Shown here: in pieces, positions 7,101 through 14,642 of the stretch
Numbering within the stretch: position 1 is the stretch's first letter
Layout: each line of letters begins with the position of its first letter
From: CAYONP01 sp964405335
GTDB taxonomy: Bacteria > Armatimonadota > UBA10988
Assembly (NCBI GenBank): GCA_964405335.1
Contig: CAYONP010000065.1
Location: forward strand, 1 to 34,812
DNA length: 34,812 nt
Direction of reading: 5' to 3'
Position numbers and translations under genes: made by a program
Notes under the pieces: model-generated
Database searches by the model: none
What the model saw: the letters and a program-made list of their open reading frames with translations, nothing else
Told to the model about the DNA's origin: nothing

Positions 7101-8564
7101 TCACCCTCCCCGCTTGATCACCGCCAACCGCTTCCGCTCCGGGCTCCGCTTGTAATACTCGTCGAGCGGGAAGCAGCCCGAGATCATGCCGTTCCGCGGC
7201 GCCGTGGTGCAGTCGCTGAACGTCCGGCAGAGCAGCTTCTTGTGCAGCTCGCCGCGCTCCAGGCAGTCGGCCGGCAGCTCGGGATAGGCCAGCACCATGC
7301 GGCCCAGACCGACCAGATCGACCCAACCCGCGCGGACCACCGCCTGCGCCACCTGCGGCACGAACTCCTGCAGATAGGTGTAACCGGTGCCGACGACCGC
7401 GTGCTGCGCAAAGCCCGCCTTCAGGTCGCGCACGGCGTGGATCTGCCGCACCACGCCGACCAACGGGTCCTCGGGCGGCTGGTACCCGTCCGACGGCGGG
7501 TAGATCGCCGGCCGCTGAATGTGGGGGTTGTAGTAAGGACTGCCGGCGGTCAGGTTGACCAGGTGGATGCCGAGCTCATCGAGCAGGGACAGGAACCGCC
7601 GCGGCTCAGTCAGATCGAGCTCGAGCGGGTTCATCCGGTCGCAGCCGAAGCCGGGATAGGGCAGGGCGCCGGCGAACGTGTCGGGCACGCCCGGCCCGAG
7701 TTTGCCGCCCTCGCCCGGCCGCGTGGGGTCGGGCCGGAACGGCGGCAGGTCGAACACGCTCAGCCGCACACCGATGCCCAGGCCGGGGCAGTCGCGGCGG
7801 ATGCCGGCGACCAGCTCGCGCAGGAACCGGGTCCGGTTCTCGAAGCCGCCGCCGTACGGACCGGGCCGGTCAAAGGCGCTGAGGAACTCGTGGCCGAGGT
7901 AGCCGTGGCAGTGCTTCAGGTCGACGAAGTCGAAGCCCAGCTCGCGCGCCCGGCCGGCGGCGACCACGAAGTCGCCGATCAGCTCGCCGATCTCGGCATC
8001 GCTGAGGATCGCCTCGTCCGAGGTGATGCCGAACTTCGCGTCGAGCAACGGATGGCGGTAGAGCGTGCGCGGCTCCATCCGCTGCTTGTCATTCGGCCGG
8101 CAGAAGCGGCCCGAGTGGGTCAGTTGCAGGCCGATGACTAGTCCGTCGGTGCCGCCATGCCGGTCGCGGTGAGCGGCGACGAGTGTCTCGCGCAGGTCGC
8201 CGATGCTGGCGGCGGTGTCGGCGCCGAGGCGAAGCTGGTTCGGGTTGGCTCGTCCGTCATGCCGCACGGCGACCGCCTCGCCGCCCCAGATGAGCTTCGC
8301 GCCGCTGAGCCCGAAGCGTTGCCAGCGCCGGACGGTGTGCTCGCTTGGCCGGCCGTCGGCGGTGCCGTCCCAGCCCTCCATCGGGTGGATGCACCAACGG
8401 TTGCCGAGGCGGAAGCCGTCGACCTCGAGCGGCGCGGCCAGCGGCGATTCGGGCGCGGGCAGGATGCGCTCATCGCAGGGCAGGTCGAGCCCGAGCTCGG
8501 CCAGCCGGGCGCGGAACGCGCCGACGCCGTCGAGCCGGCCTAGCAGCGGGAAGCTGTCGGTCAT
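7101..8564 (-). CDS. OYE-like NADH:flavin oxidoreductase (FMN-binding TIM barrel)
   Basis: 487 residues; the ATG at 8564 has GGAG nine bases upstream. Old yellow enzyme pattern: SGAKLIWGGEAVAVRHDGRANPNQL (88-112), GLVIGLQLTHSGRF (141-154), FDFVDLKHCHGYLGHEFLSA (211-230), GPYGGGFENRTRFLREL (235-251) and a phosphate-binding end DLVGLGRMVLAYPELP (416-431). The C-terminus has Cys446, Cys452 and Cys464, reminiscent of, but not matching, the 4Fe-4S motif of 2,4-dienoyl-CoA reductases; no second FAD/NAD domain follows. Family knowledge: such enzymes reduce activated C=C bonds using NAD(P)H. An insert at about 275-315 is longer than in typical members. The gene is divergent from the CehA-like gene across 100 bases. 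Substrate unknown. Confidence 0.87.
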   Translation of the reverse strand: MTDSFPLLGRLDGVGAFRARLAELGLDLPCDERILPAPESPLAAPLEVDGFRLGNRWCIHPMEGWDGTADGRPSEHTVRRWQRFGLSGAKLIWGGEAVAVRHDGRANPNQLRLGADTAASIGDLRETLVAAHRDRHGGTDGLVIGLQLTHSGRFCRPNDKQRMEPRTLYRHPLLDAKFGITSDEAILSDAEIGELIGDFVVAAGRARELGFDFVDLKHCHGYLGHEFLSAFDRPGPYGGGFENRTRFLRELVAGIRRDCPGLGIGVRLSVFDLPPFRPDPTRPGEGGKLGPGVPDTFAGALPYPGFGCDRMNPLELDLTEPRRFLSLLDELGIHLVNLTAGSPYYNPHIQRPAIYPPSDGYQPPEDPLVGVVRQIHAVRDLKAGFAQHAVVGTGYTYLQEFVPQVAQAVVRAGWVDLVGLGRMVLAYPELPADCLERGELHKKLLCRTFSDCTTAPRNGMISGCFPLDEYYKRSPERKRLAVIKRGG

Positions 8565-8583
8565 GGAGACTCCGCTGCGCCGG

Positions 8584-8612
8584 AGGTTACACCGCCCGCC
8601 GGTGACGGTCAA
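8584..8612 (-). promoter_or_regulatory. Putative promoter of the OYE-like gene
   Basis: On the minus strand, TTGACC (8607-8612) and TAACCT (8584-8589) lie 17 bases apart, both inside the 100-base divergent gap. It closely resembles the gspG promoter, including GGCGGTG just before the -10 box. Confidence 0.5.
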
Positions 8613-8664
8613 CGCGGCAGGAGGCCCGCCGGCCGGCGGCGAAGCGACCGGTGCGGAGCCGCCC

Positions 8665-11154
8665 ATGGCCGACTACGAGCCGCTCGACCTCACCCCGCAC
8701 CTGAACGCCGATGTCGACGTCGTCGGGCAGGCCAACCTGCTGCGCGGAGAGCTGACCCTGCGCGGGCTGCCATTTCGGGTCGGTGCGGGCGAGGGGCCGT
8801 GCCTGATCGCCTGCGGTCGCGAGCTGCGCGCCGAGCCGGTGCGCATCGCCGTCGGCCGCACCGCGCGGCGGGTCATCGTCGCGCATCGACTGCTCGAGAC
8901 GCGGCTGTTCGAGGGCGCGCCGGTGGGCGAGAAGGTGGCCGACTATCTGTTCCACCTCGCTGGCGGGCAGGTCATCACCGTGCCGGTGCGCGAGCGGTTT
9001 GAGATCGCCGTCGTCCCCACCGGCTGGGGCATGTCGCCGTTCCTGGCCGATCCCGATCACGCCGACGGCAAGCCGCCGCGGTTCGAGGGCCGCTGGGACG
9101 GCGCCGGCCACCGGCTGACCGAGGCCAACCAGGCCTGGCCGAACAGCTACTACCTCTGGATCTGGCAGAACCCCGAGCCCGAGGCCTCGATTGAGCAGAT
9201 CGAAGTGATGCCCGCCGGGCCGCGGTTCGTCATCGCGGCCGTCACGCTCGGCCAGCTCGACGAGGATCCGATCCCGCGCGACGCCGGTCGGCCCATCCTG
9301 CTCGAGACGACCGACGGCGCCGAGCGGCGCGGCGTGCTCGAACTCGAGGTCGACCGCGGCACGGCGACCTATCCTTACAGCCTGCCCGGCACACCGAACG
9401 ACGCCTACCTGGCCCACGCCCAGGCCGGCTGGGGGCAGGAGCAGAACCCGCACGCCGGCCCGGCCCACGCCGAGGTGGCCGCGACACCGTCGGCCACGCT
9501 GACCGTCAAGCACGGTGGCCAGGTGCTCGGCCGGGCCAACTGGGGCGAGCTGACGCGCAGCGGGCAGGTCGATGACCAGGCGGTGCGCATCCGGCTGGTC
9601 GACACCGGACGCAACTGGGTCCACACCCGGGTGGTCGACGCCGACACCGGAACCACGCTGCCCTGCCGGATCCACTTCCGCACGCCGGCCGGCATCCCGT
9701 ACCAGCCGCACGGGCATCACAACTACGCCTGCTGGAACCTCGGCTCGTGGCACCAGGACCTCGGCGGCGACGTGCGTCTGGGGCAGGCCACCTATGCCTA
9801 CATCGACGGCACCTGCCAGGGCTGGCTGCCGCGTGGCGAGGTGGTCGTCGACGTGGCCCGCGGCTACGAGTACGAGCCGCTCCGCGCGGTGGTCACCATC
9901 GAGCGTGGGCAGCGCGAGCTGACGCTGCGCCTGCGCCGGGTGGCCGACCAGAACGCCGCCGGATACTACTCGGGCGACACGCACGTCCACTTCCTCTCGA
10001 CCCAGGGCTGCCACACCGAGGCGGCGGGCGAGGGCTTGAACGTGGTCAACCTGCTGCAGTCGCAGTGGGGCCACCTGTTCACCAACAGCGAGGAGTTCAC
10101 CGGCACCCCGTCGGTGCAGGCGGGCACGCGGACGATTGTCTACGCGGCGCAGGAGAACCGGCAGCACATCCTCGGCCACCTGACGCTGCTCGGCCAGAAG
10201 CGGCCGATCATGCCCTGGTGCAGCGACGGCCCGAGCGAGGCCGAGCTGGGCGGCAACCTCGAAACCACGCTCTGCCGCTGGGCCGACGAATGCCACGCCC
10301 AGGGCGGCACGGTGGTGTTACCGCACATCCCCAACCCGAACGGCGAGCCGGCGGCGCTGATCGCCACCGGCCGCGTCGACGCGGTCGAGTTCCTGGTCCA
10401 CAGCGCCTACTTCCACACCGAATACTATCGTTACCTGAACAACGGCTACCGGCTGCCCATCGTCGGCGGGACCGACAAGATGACCCAGGACGTGCCGGTC
10501 GGCATCTACCGCACCTATGCCTACCTGCCGCCCGACGAGGAGTTCACCTACGAGAACTGGTGCCGGGCTGTGCGGAGCGGCAACACCTACCACAGCGGCG
10601 GGCCGCTGCTCAGCTTCACCGTCGACGGCCAGCCGCCGGGGGCCGAGCTTCGCCTGCCCGGCAACGGCGGCACGGTGACCGTCGAAGCGCGGGTCGACTC
10701 CATCTTCCCGGTCCACACGCTGCAGATTGTGCGCCAGGGGAAGGTCGTCGCCGAGGTGGCCGAGCCCGCCGGAGCGCGGCACCTGACTTTGCGTGAGGAG
10801 CTGGCCATCGACGCCCACACCTGGCTGGCGGCGCGGGTGGCCGGGCCGAACTACACCGCCGTGCCGCACTTCGACGGCTGGCGGCGGGGCATCATGGCCC
10901 ACAGCTCGCCGGTCTACGTCGCCGTCGGCGGCGAGCTCGACCTGTTCGACGCCGGTTGCTGCCACTACATGCTGACCCTGATTGACGGCAGTCTCGACTA
11001 CCTTCGGACCAAGGCGCGGCAGCATCCGCACGATGGCGAGATGGTCACCCACGCGCACACCCACGCCGACCATGCCGCCTGGCTCGAAGAGCCGTTCCAC
11101 GAGGCGCGCGAGGCGGTCCACGCGCTGATGCACCGGCACGGGATCCCGCATTGA
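8665..11154 (+). CDS. CehA/McbA family metallohydrolase (PHP-like)
   Basis: 829 residues from the ATG at 8665 (GGAG seven bases upstream). A longer in-frame reading from 8203 overlaps the divergent gene and is rejected. No signal peptide is seen. Residues 1-430 are beta-rich domains, with a carboxypeptidase-like segment around 315-425. The metallohydrolase domain starts YYSGDTHVHF (D438, H440, H442), with E497, VVLPHIPNPNG (H554), VDAVEF and IVGGTDKM (D604). A C-terminal beta domain with a helical tail follows. Family knowledge: CehA hydrolyses carbaryl-type carbamates, but most members are uncharacterised and many sit with carbohydrate genes. The true substrate is probably a cellular ester, amide or phosphoester. 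The HicA gene follows 37 bases on. Confidence 0.85.
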   Translation: MADYEPLDLTPHLNADVDVVGQANLLRGELTLRGLPFRVGAGEGPCLIACGRELRAEPVRIAVGRTARRVIVAHRLLETRLFEGAPVGEKVADYLFHLAGGQVITVPVRERFEIAVVPTGWGMSPFLADPDHADGKPPRFEGRWDGAGHRLTEANQAWPNSYYLWIWQNPEPEASIEQIEVMPAGPRFVIAAVTLGQLDEDPIPRDAGRPILLETTDGAERRGVLELEVDRGTATYPYSLPGTPNDAYLAHAQAGWGQEQNPHAGPAHAEVAATPSATLTVKHGGQVLGRANWGELTRSGQVDDQAVRIRLVDTGRNWVHTRVVDADTGTTLPCRIHFRTPAGIPYQPHGHHNYACWNLGSWHQDLGGDVRLGQATYAYIDGTCQGWLPRGEVVVDVARGYEYEPLRAVVTIERGQRELTLRLRRVADQNAAGYYSGDTHVHFLSTQGCHTEAAGEGLNVVNLLQSQWGHLFTNSEEFTGTPSVQAGTRTIVYAAQENRQHILGHLTLLGQKRPIMPWCSDGPSEAELGGNLETTLCRWADECHAQGGTVVLPHIPNPNGEPAALIATGRVDAVEFLVHSAYFHTEYYRYLNNGYRLPIVGGTDKMTQDVPVGIYRTYAYLPPDEEFTYENWCRAVRSGNTYHSGGPLLSFTVDGQPPGAELRLPGNGGTVTVEARVDSIFPVHTLQIVRQGKVVAEVAEPAGARHLTLREELAIDAHTWLAARVAGPNYTAVPHFDGWRRGIMAHSSPVYVAVGGELDLFDAGCCHYMLTLIDGSLDYLRTKARQHPHDGEMVTHAHTHADHAAWLEEPFHEAREAVHALMHRHGIPH

Positions 11155-11191
11155 GGAGCAGATGAGGGGAGCAGTTCGTTAGGGAGTTGGG

Positions 11192-11446
11192 ATGAGTCGG
11201 CGCGAGAAGCGGCTACGCGATGCGCTGCAGAATCCGCGACAGGTGCGGTTCGAGACGCTGGTGTCGATCCTGGAAGACCACGGCTACGTCGGTCGGGGCG
11301 GCACAGGTTCGCACGTCGTGCTGCGCAACCCGCAGACGGGCGCGACCGTGACCCTATCGCGACCGCACGGCGGCCGGAAGCACATGCCGATCGTGGCCGT
11401 TCGGGATGCGCTGAGGCAGATCGGAGCGATCGATGACCCTCTCTGA
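11192..11446 (+). CDS. hicA: HicA-family mRNA interferase toxin
   Basis: 84 residues with GGGAG upstream of the ATG. It matches HicA: FETLVSILEDHGYVGRGGTGSHVVLRN, with the catalytic His41 in the GSH motif, then TVTLSRPHGGRKHMPIVAVRDALRQIG. The basic N-terminal extension (MSRREKRLRDALQNPRQ) is common in the longer HicA subgroup. Family knowledge: HicA is a double-stranded-RNA-binding-fold toxin that cleaves mRNA. It overlaps hicB by 14 bases, in the usual toxin-first order. Confidence 0.92.
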   Translation: MSRREKRLRDALQNPRQVRFETLVSILEDHGYVGRGGTGSHVVLRNPQTGATVTLSRPHGGRKHMPIVAVRDALRQIGAIDDPL

Positions 11447-11666
11447 GGAGTCCCTGACCGAGGCGAGGGCCTACTACGTGGTCGTGCATCCCGACGGCGA
11501 CGGTGGTTACAAGGCCGACGTGCCCGAGTTCCCCGGCGTGATCGCGGTCGAGGACACGCCCGTCGCAGCGCTCGAAAGCGCCTACATCGGAATCGCCCTG
11601 ATCATCGCCGTGCTGCGCGAGGATGGCGATCCAGTGCCGCCGCCGAAAGTCCCGGTCCCGGCTTGA
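11433..11666 (+). CDS. hicB: HicB-family antitoxin
   Basis: 77 residues. The HicB partial RNase-H-like fold is visible: YYVVVHPDGDGGYKADVPEFPGV (positions 14-36), then DTPVAALESAYIGIALIIAVLREDGDPVPPP. It lacks the extra DNA-binding domain of longer HicB proteins, so self-repression may need the complex with HicA or another factor. The ATG lies 14 bases inside hicA, which gives translational coupling. Confidence 0.9.
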   Translation: MTLSEESLTEARAYYVVVHPDGDGGYKADVPEFPGVIAVEDTPVAALESAYIGIALIIAVLREDGDPVPPPKVPVPA

Positions 11667-11699
11667 CGGCGCGTTCTCCGGCCAGGTTGACACTCGGAC

Positions 11700-12440
11700 C
11701 TGTGCACGGCGGAGACCGTACCTCGGAGCGACCCCATCTACCAACTCGATCGCCGTGAGCCAACCGACGCCGAGCGCGAACGGCTCCTGGCGACAATCCG
11801 GTCGGAGCCGCGGGCCAACCTCGTCGCCGTCGTCGGCGCCGGTGTCGGCTGCGCGGCCGTCGGCGGACTGATCGGCTTTCTGGGCGGCGCGCTGCTCGGA
11901 CTGGTCATCGCCCTCTTGTCCGGCCACGGCAACGAGCTGGGTGAGTTCGCGCTCAAAGCCGGAGCCATCTTCGGCTGCCTGGTTGGCGGCGGCGCGCTCG
12001 CGGCCAATCTGACGGGCGTCGCCGCTTGGCGCCGCGACCTGGCCGACATCGGCGAGGGCACCGTGAACGTCGGCCAGGTGACGGTGCTCCGGTGCGATGT
12101 GCAAGCCGCGCGGCGCTACGAGCGGGGCGACGCGGGGCCGGTCTGGTTCCTCGATCTCGGCGAGGGTTGGCTTGCCGCACTCGCCGGACCGCCCATTGCG
12201 GAACTCGAATCGACCAACGGCTTCCCGCACGCCCATGACGAGCTGGCCCTCTCCGAGCTTCACCAGGTGGTGTTGGCGTATCGCGGGGACGGCGAGGGGG
12301 TGCCGGCGGAGCGCCTGGCGGCCGGCGACCTGGCCGAGGAGTTTCAGCACGCACTGGACGCGGCCGTCCTGTTCACGCTCCTCCCCGGCGATCTGCGCAC
12401 CTGCCTCGAAGCCTTCGCGGCCCTGTTCGACGAGGACTGA
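11700..12440 (+). CDS. Glycine-zipper membrane protein, unknown function, no canonical start codon
   Basis: An open frame runs from just after an in-frame TGA at 11688 to 12440. It contains no ATG, GTG or TTG before a TTG at 11916. The reading upstream of 11916 looks coding: a charged segment (REPTDAERERLLATIRSEP) and a long glycine-rich hydrophobic helix at residues 41-72, followed by a second helix at about 84-105. Starting at 11916 would delete the first helix. I therefore place the start at the CTG at 11700, giving 246 residues; this is uncertain. The soluble C-terminal domain has VWFLDLGEGWLAALAGPPIAELES and a helical end. Alternatives are a mutated start, a sequencing error or the shorter 174-residue protein. 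No family is recognised. Confidence 0.5.
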   Translation: MCTAETVPRSDPIYQLDRREPTDAERERLLATIRSEPRANLVAVVGAGVGCAAVGGLIGFLGGALLGLVIALLSGHGNELGEFALKAGAIFGCLVGGGALAANLTGVAAWRRDLADIGEGTVNVGQVTVLRCDVQAARRYERGDAGPVWFLDLGEGWLAALAGPPIAELESTNGFPHAHDELALSELHQVVLAYRGDGEGVPAERLAAGDLAEEFQHALDAAVLFTLLPGDLRTCLEAFAALFDED

Positions 12441-12442
12441 GG

Positions 12443-12448
12443 TATCAT
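12443..12448 (+). promoter_or_regulatory. Possible -10 box (GGTATCAT) before the MOSC gene
   Basis: TATCAT preceded by GG, three bases after the upstream stop codon and 17 bases before the MOSC ATG. It resembles the boxes at 1229, 6418 and 26804. No clear -35 box is seen. Confidence 0.35.
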
Positions 12449-12465
12449 CGGGCAGGAGCAACCGG

Positions 12466-13083
12466 ATGCAGGTGGTCAGCGTCAACCTCGGCAGCGCCCG
12501 CCCGCACCCGGCCGGTGACGGACGGCTGACCGGCATCTACAAGGAGCCGGTCGACGCCATCGAAGCCACCGCCGGCGGCGTGGTCGGCGATGCGGTGCTG
12601 AACACCCGCCACCACGGCGGTCCGTCGAAGGCCATCTGCGTCTACTGCGGCGACCACTACCCGGCCTGGCGCGAGCGCTATCCCGAGGCGGGCTTCGCAC
12701 CCGGGACCTTCGGCGAGAACCTGACCGTCAGCGGCTGGGACGAGTCGGCCTGCCTCGGCGACCTGCTGCGCATCGGCGCCGCCACGGTGCAGATCAGCCA
12801 GCCGCGCGGGCCCTGCGCGACGCTGGCCGGGCGGCTCGGCATCGCCGACTTCGTCGCTGTCTGCCTGGCGGCGAACTGGACTGGCTGGTACCTGCGGGTG
12901 ATCGAGCCGGGCATCATCCGCGCCGGCGACCCGATTGAGTTGGTCAGCCCCGATGAGCATCGGCTGAGCATCGCGCGGGCCAACCGCATCGCGCACGCTC
13001 GGCCGCGCGACGCCGCGCAGGTGGCCGAGCTGCTGGCGGTCGAGGCGCTGGCGCCCGAGTGGCGGCGGGACTTGGGCGGATGA
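12466..13083 (+). CDS. MOSC domain protein (YiiM-like)
   Basis: 205 residues from the ATG at 12466, preceded by AGGAG with seven-base spacing. The N-terminus MQVVSVNLGSARPHP is typical of YiiM/MOSC proteins. The core has DAVLNTRHHGGPSKAICVY, FGENLTVSGWDESACLGDLLRIGAATVQISQPRGPCATL with the conserved Cys in the PRGPC motif, and a YLRVIEPGIIRAGDPIELV end. Family knowledge: MOSC domains bind molybdenum cofactor through that Cys; YiiM-type proteins take part in detoxifying N-hydroxylated bases by reduction. The stop overlaps the start of the next gene (ATGA), so they are co-transcribed, although no functional link to a glycosidase is obvious. Confidence 0.88.
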   Translation: MQVVSVNLGSARPHPAGDGRLTGIYKEPVDAIEATAGGVVGDAVLNTRHHGGPSKAICVYCGDHYPAWRERYPEAGFAPGTFGENLTVSGWDESACLGDLLRIGAATVQISQPRGPCATLAGRLGIADFVAVCLAANWTGWYLRVIEPGIIRAGDPIELVSPDEHRLSIARANRIAHARPRDAAQVAELLAVEALAPEWRRDLGG

Positions 13084-14636
13084 TTGCCCTGCTCGCCGTC
13101 CTGGCGGTGCGGCCTCTCGCCGTCCCGGCTCCAGCCGACGCCGCGCCCTATCGCGTGGTGGTCGGCGGCGTCGAACTGCCGGTCGAGCGGATGACCCGCC
13201 TCGAGACGGTCTACTGCGCTCGCGCGGAGCTGTCGCCCGACGGCGTGGTGCCCGTCGAGGTGACCGTGCCCGGCGCGCGGCGGCTGGCCGCGACGGCCTC
13301 GCCACGGCGCAACCACGCCGCGCCGCGGATCGACGGCGAACGGCTCCTGCTCGCCAAGCCGGGCCTCGGCGCGACGCTGCTCGAACTCAGTGACGGCGGC
13401 CGGCCGCTGCCGCGGTTGGTCATCTTGCTCGAGCCGCCGTGGGCGCCGGCCGCCGATGCTCGGCAGGTGTTCGAGGTCACACCGGACCCCGCGCTGGACG
13501 AGCAGGTTGAGACCGCGCGGTTGCAGGTGACTCTCGACGACGCGGCGCTGGCCGGCCCCGCCCGTGTCCGCTTCGCGCCGGGGTTCTACCGCACCGGCAC
13601 GCTGACCGTCCGCGGCGACACGCTGATTGAGCTGAGCGAGGGAACGCTGATCGAGGGCAGCATCGACCGGGCCGACTATCCAGCCCACCCCGCCGGCGCG
13701 GCGCTGCTGCTCTTCTCGCGCTGCCGCGGCGGCGGGCTGGTCGGCCGGGGCGTGATCGACGGCCGCGGCGACCGCGTCCGCGAGGGCGACGCGGGTCGGG
13801 TGCACCTGGTCAAGGCCATCGAGAGCCATGATCTGCGCTTCGAGCGCGCCGTGCTGCGCAACGCCGGCTCGTGGTGCTTCCACCTCCTCGGCTGCTGGAA
13901 CGTGAACATCGACCGCCTGGCGGTCTTCGGTGACTGGGGCATCGCGAACACCGATGGCATCGATCCGGACCACTGCCGCGAGGTGAGCATCACCGACTGC
14001 TTCATCCACAGCGGCGACGATGCGATCGTGGTCAAGACCACGGCCCGTGCCGGAGCCAACACGCCGAGCGTGCGTGTGCGGGCCGCCGACTGCGTGGTGT
14101 CGACCAAGAAGACCGGCCTCAAGATCGGCACCGAGAGCCGGTCGGACATCCTCGACACCACCTTCGAGCGCTGTGACATCGTCGCCTCGAGCCGCGGAAT
14201 CGGCCTGTGGATGCGCGACGGCCATCGCTTCGAGCGGAGTACCTTCCGTCAAATCACCATGGACCTGCGCGAGTTTGCCGATGAGCCGATGAGCGGCGAG
14301 CCGTTCCGGCTCACCATCGAGAACCGCGCCGGGCTGGGGCGGATTCTGTTCACCCGGTTCGAGGACATCGTTATCCGCGCGCCGGAGCGTGCTCTCATCG
14401 CCGGCCTGCCCGGCGGTGAGATCCGTGAGATCAGCTTCGAGCGGGTCGACTGGCAGCTCCTGCCCCGCGCACTGAAACCCGGTCCCCGCGCGGCGTTCAG
14501 CATCCGCCAGGCCAGCGCGGTGCGGTTCATCGACTGCCGCCTACGTGGGCTGTTCGACCTGACCGGCGACTGGAGCAACGCGATCGACACCGACCGCGCC
14601 GAGGTGGATGAGACGGGCCTGACGATCGTGCCGTAG
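13080..14636 (+). CDS. Secreted GH28-like (polygalacturonase-type) right-handed beta-helix protein
   Basis: 518 residues from the ATG at 13080, overlapping the MOSC stop by 4 bases. A hydrophobic N-terminus (MIALLAVLAVRPLAVPAPADA) looks like a short signal peptide. Residues 21-155 form a beta domain, then a parallel beta-helix. GH28 landmarks are IANTDGIDPDHC (NTD at 290-292) and IHSGDDAIVVKT (DD at 313-314). The GHG motif expected next is replaced by KKTGLKIGTES (343-353). Family knowledge: GH28 enzymes hydrolyse galacturonans using the Asp residues, while the GHG His aids catalysis. So the fold and catalytic acids are kept but the chemistry may differ. It ends 6 bases from the convergent DUF6785 gene. 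Confidence 0.82.
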   Translation: MIALLAVLAVRPLAVPAPADAAPYRVVVGGVELPVERMTRLETVYCARAELSPDGVVPVEVTVPGARRLAATASPRRNHAAPRIDGERLLLAKPGLGATLLELSDGGRPLPRLVILLEPPWAPAADARQVFEVTPDPALDEQVETARLQVTLDDAALAGPARVRFAPGFYRTGTLTVRGDTLIELSEGTLIEGSIDRADYPAHPAGAALLLFSRCRGGGLVGRGVIDGRGDRVREGDAGRVHLVKAIESHDLRFERAVLRNAGSWCFHLLGCWNVNIDRLAVFGDWGIANTDGIDPDHCREVSITDCFIHSGDDAIVVKTTARAGANTPSVRVRAADCVVSTKKTGLKIGTESRSDILDTTFERCDIVASSRGIGLWMRDGHRFERSTFRQITMDLREFADEPMSGEPFRLTIENRAGLGRILFTRFEDIVIRAPERALIAGLPGGEIREISFERVDWQLLPRALKPGPRAAFSIRQASAVRFIDCRLRGLFDLTGDWSNAIDTDRAEVDETGLTIVP

Positions 14637-14642
14637 GGCCAT

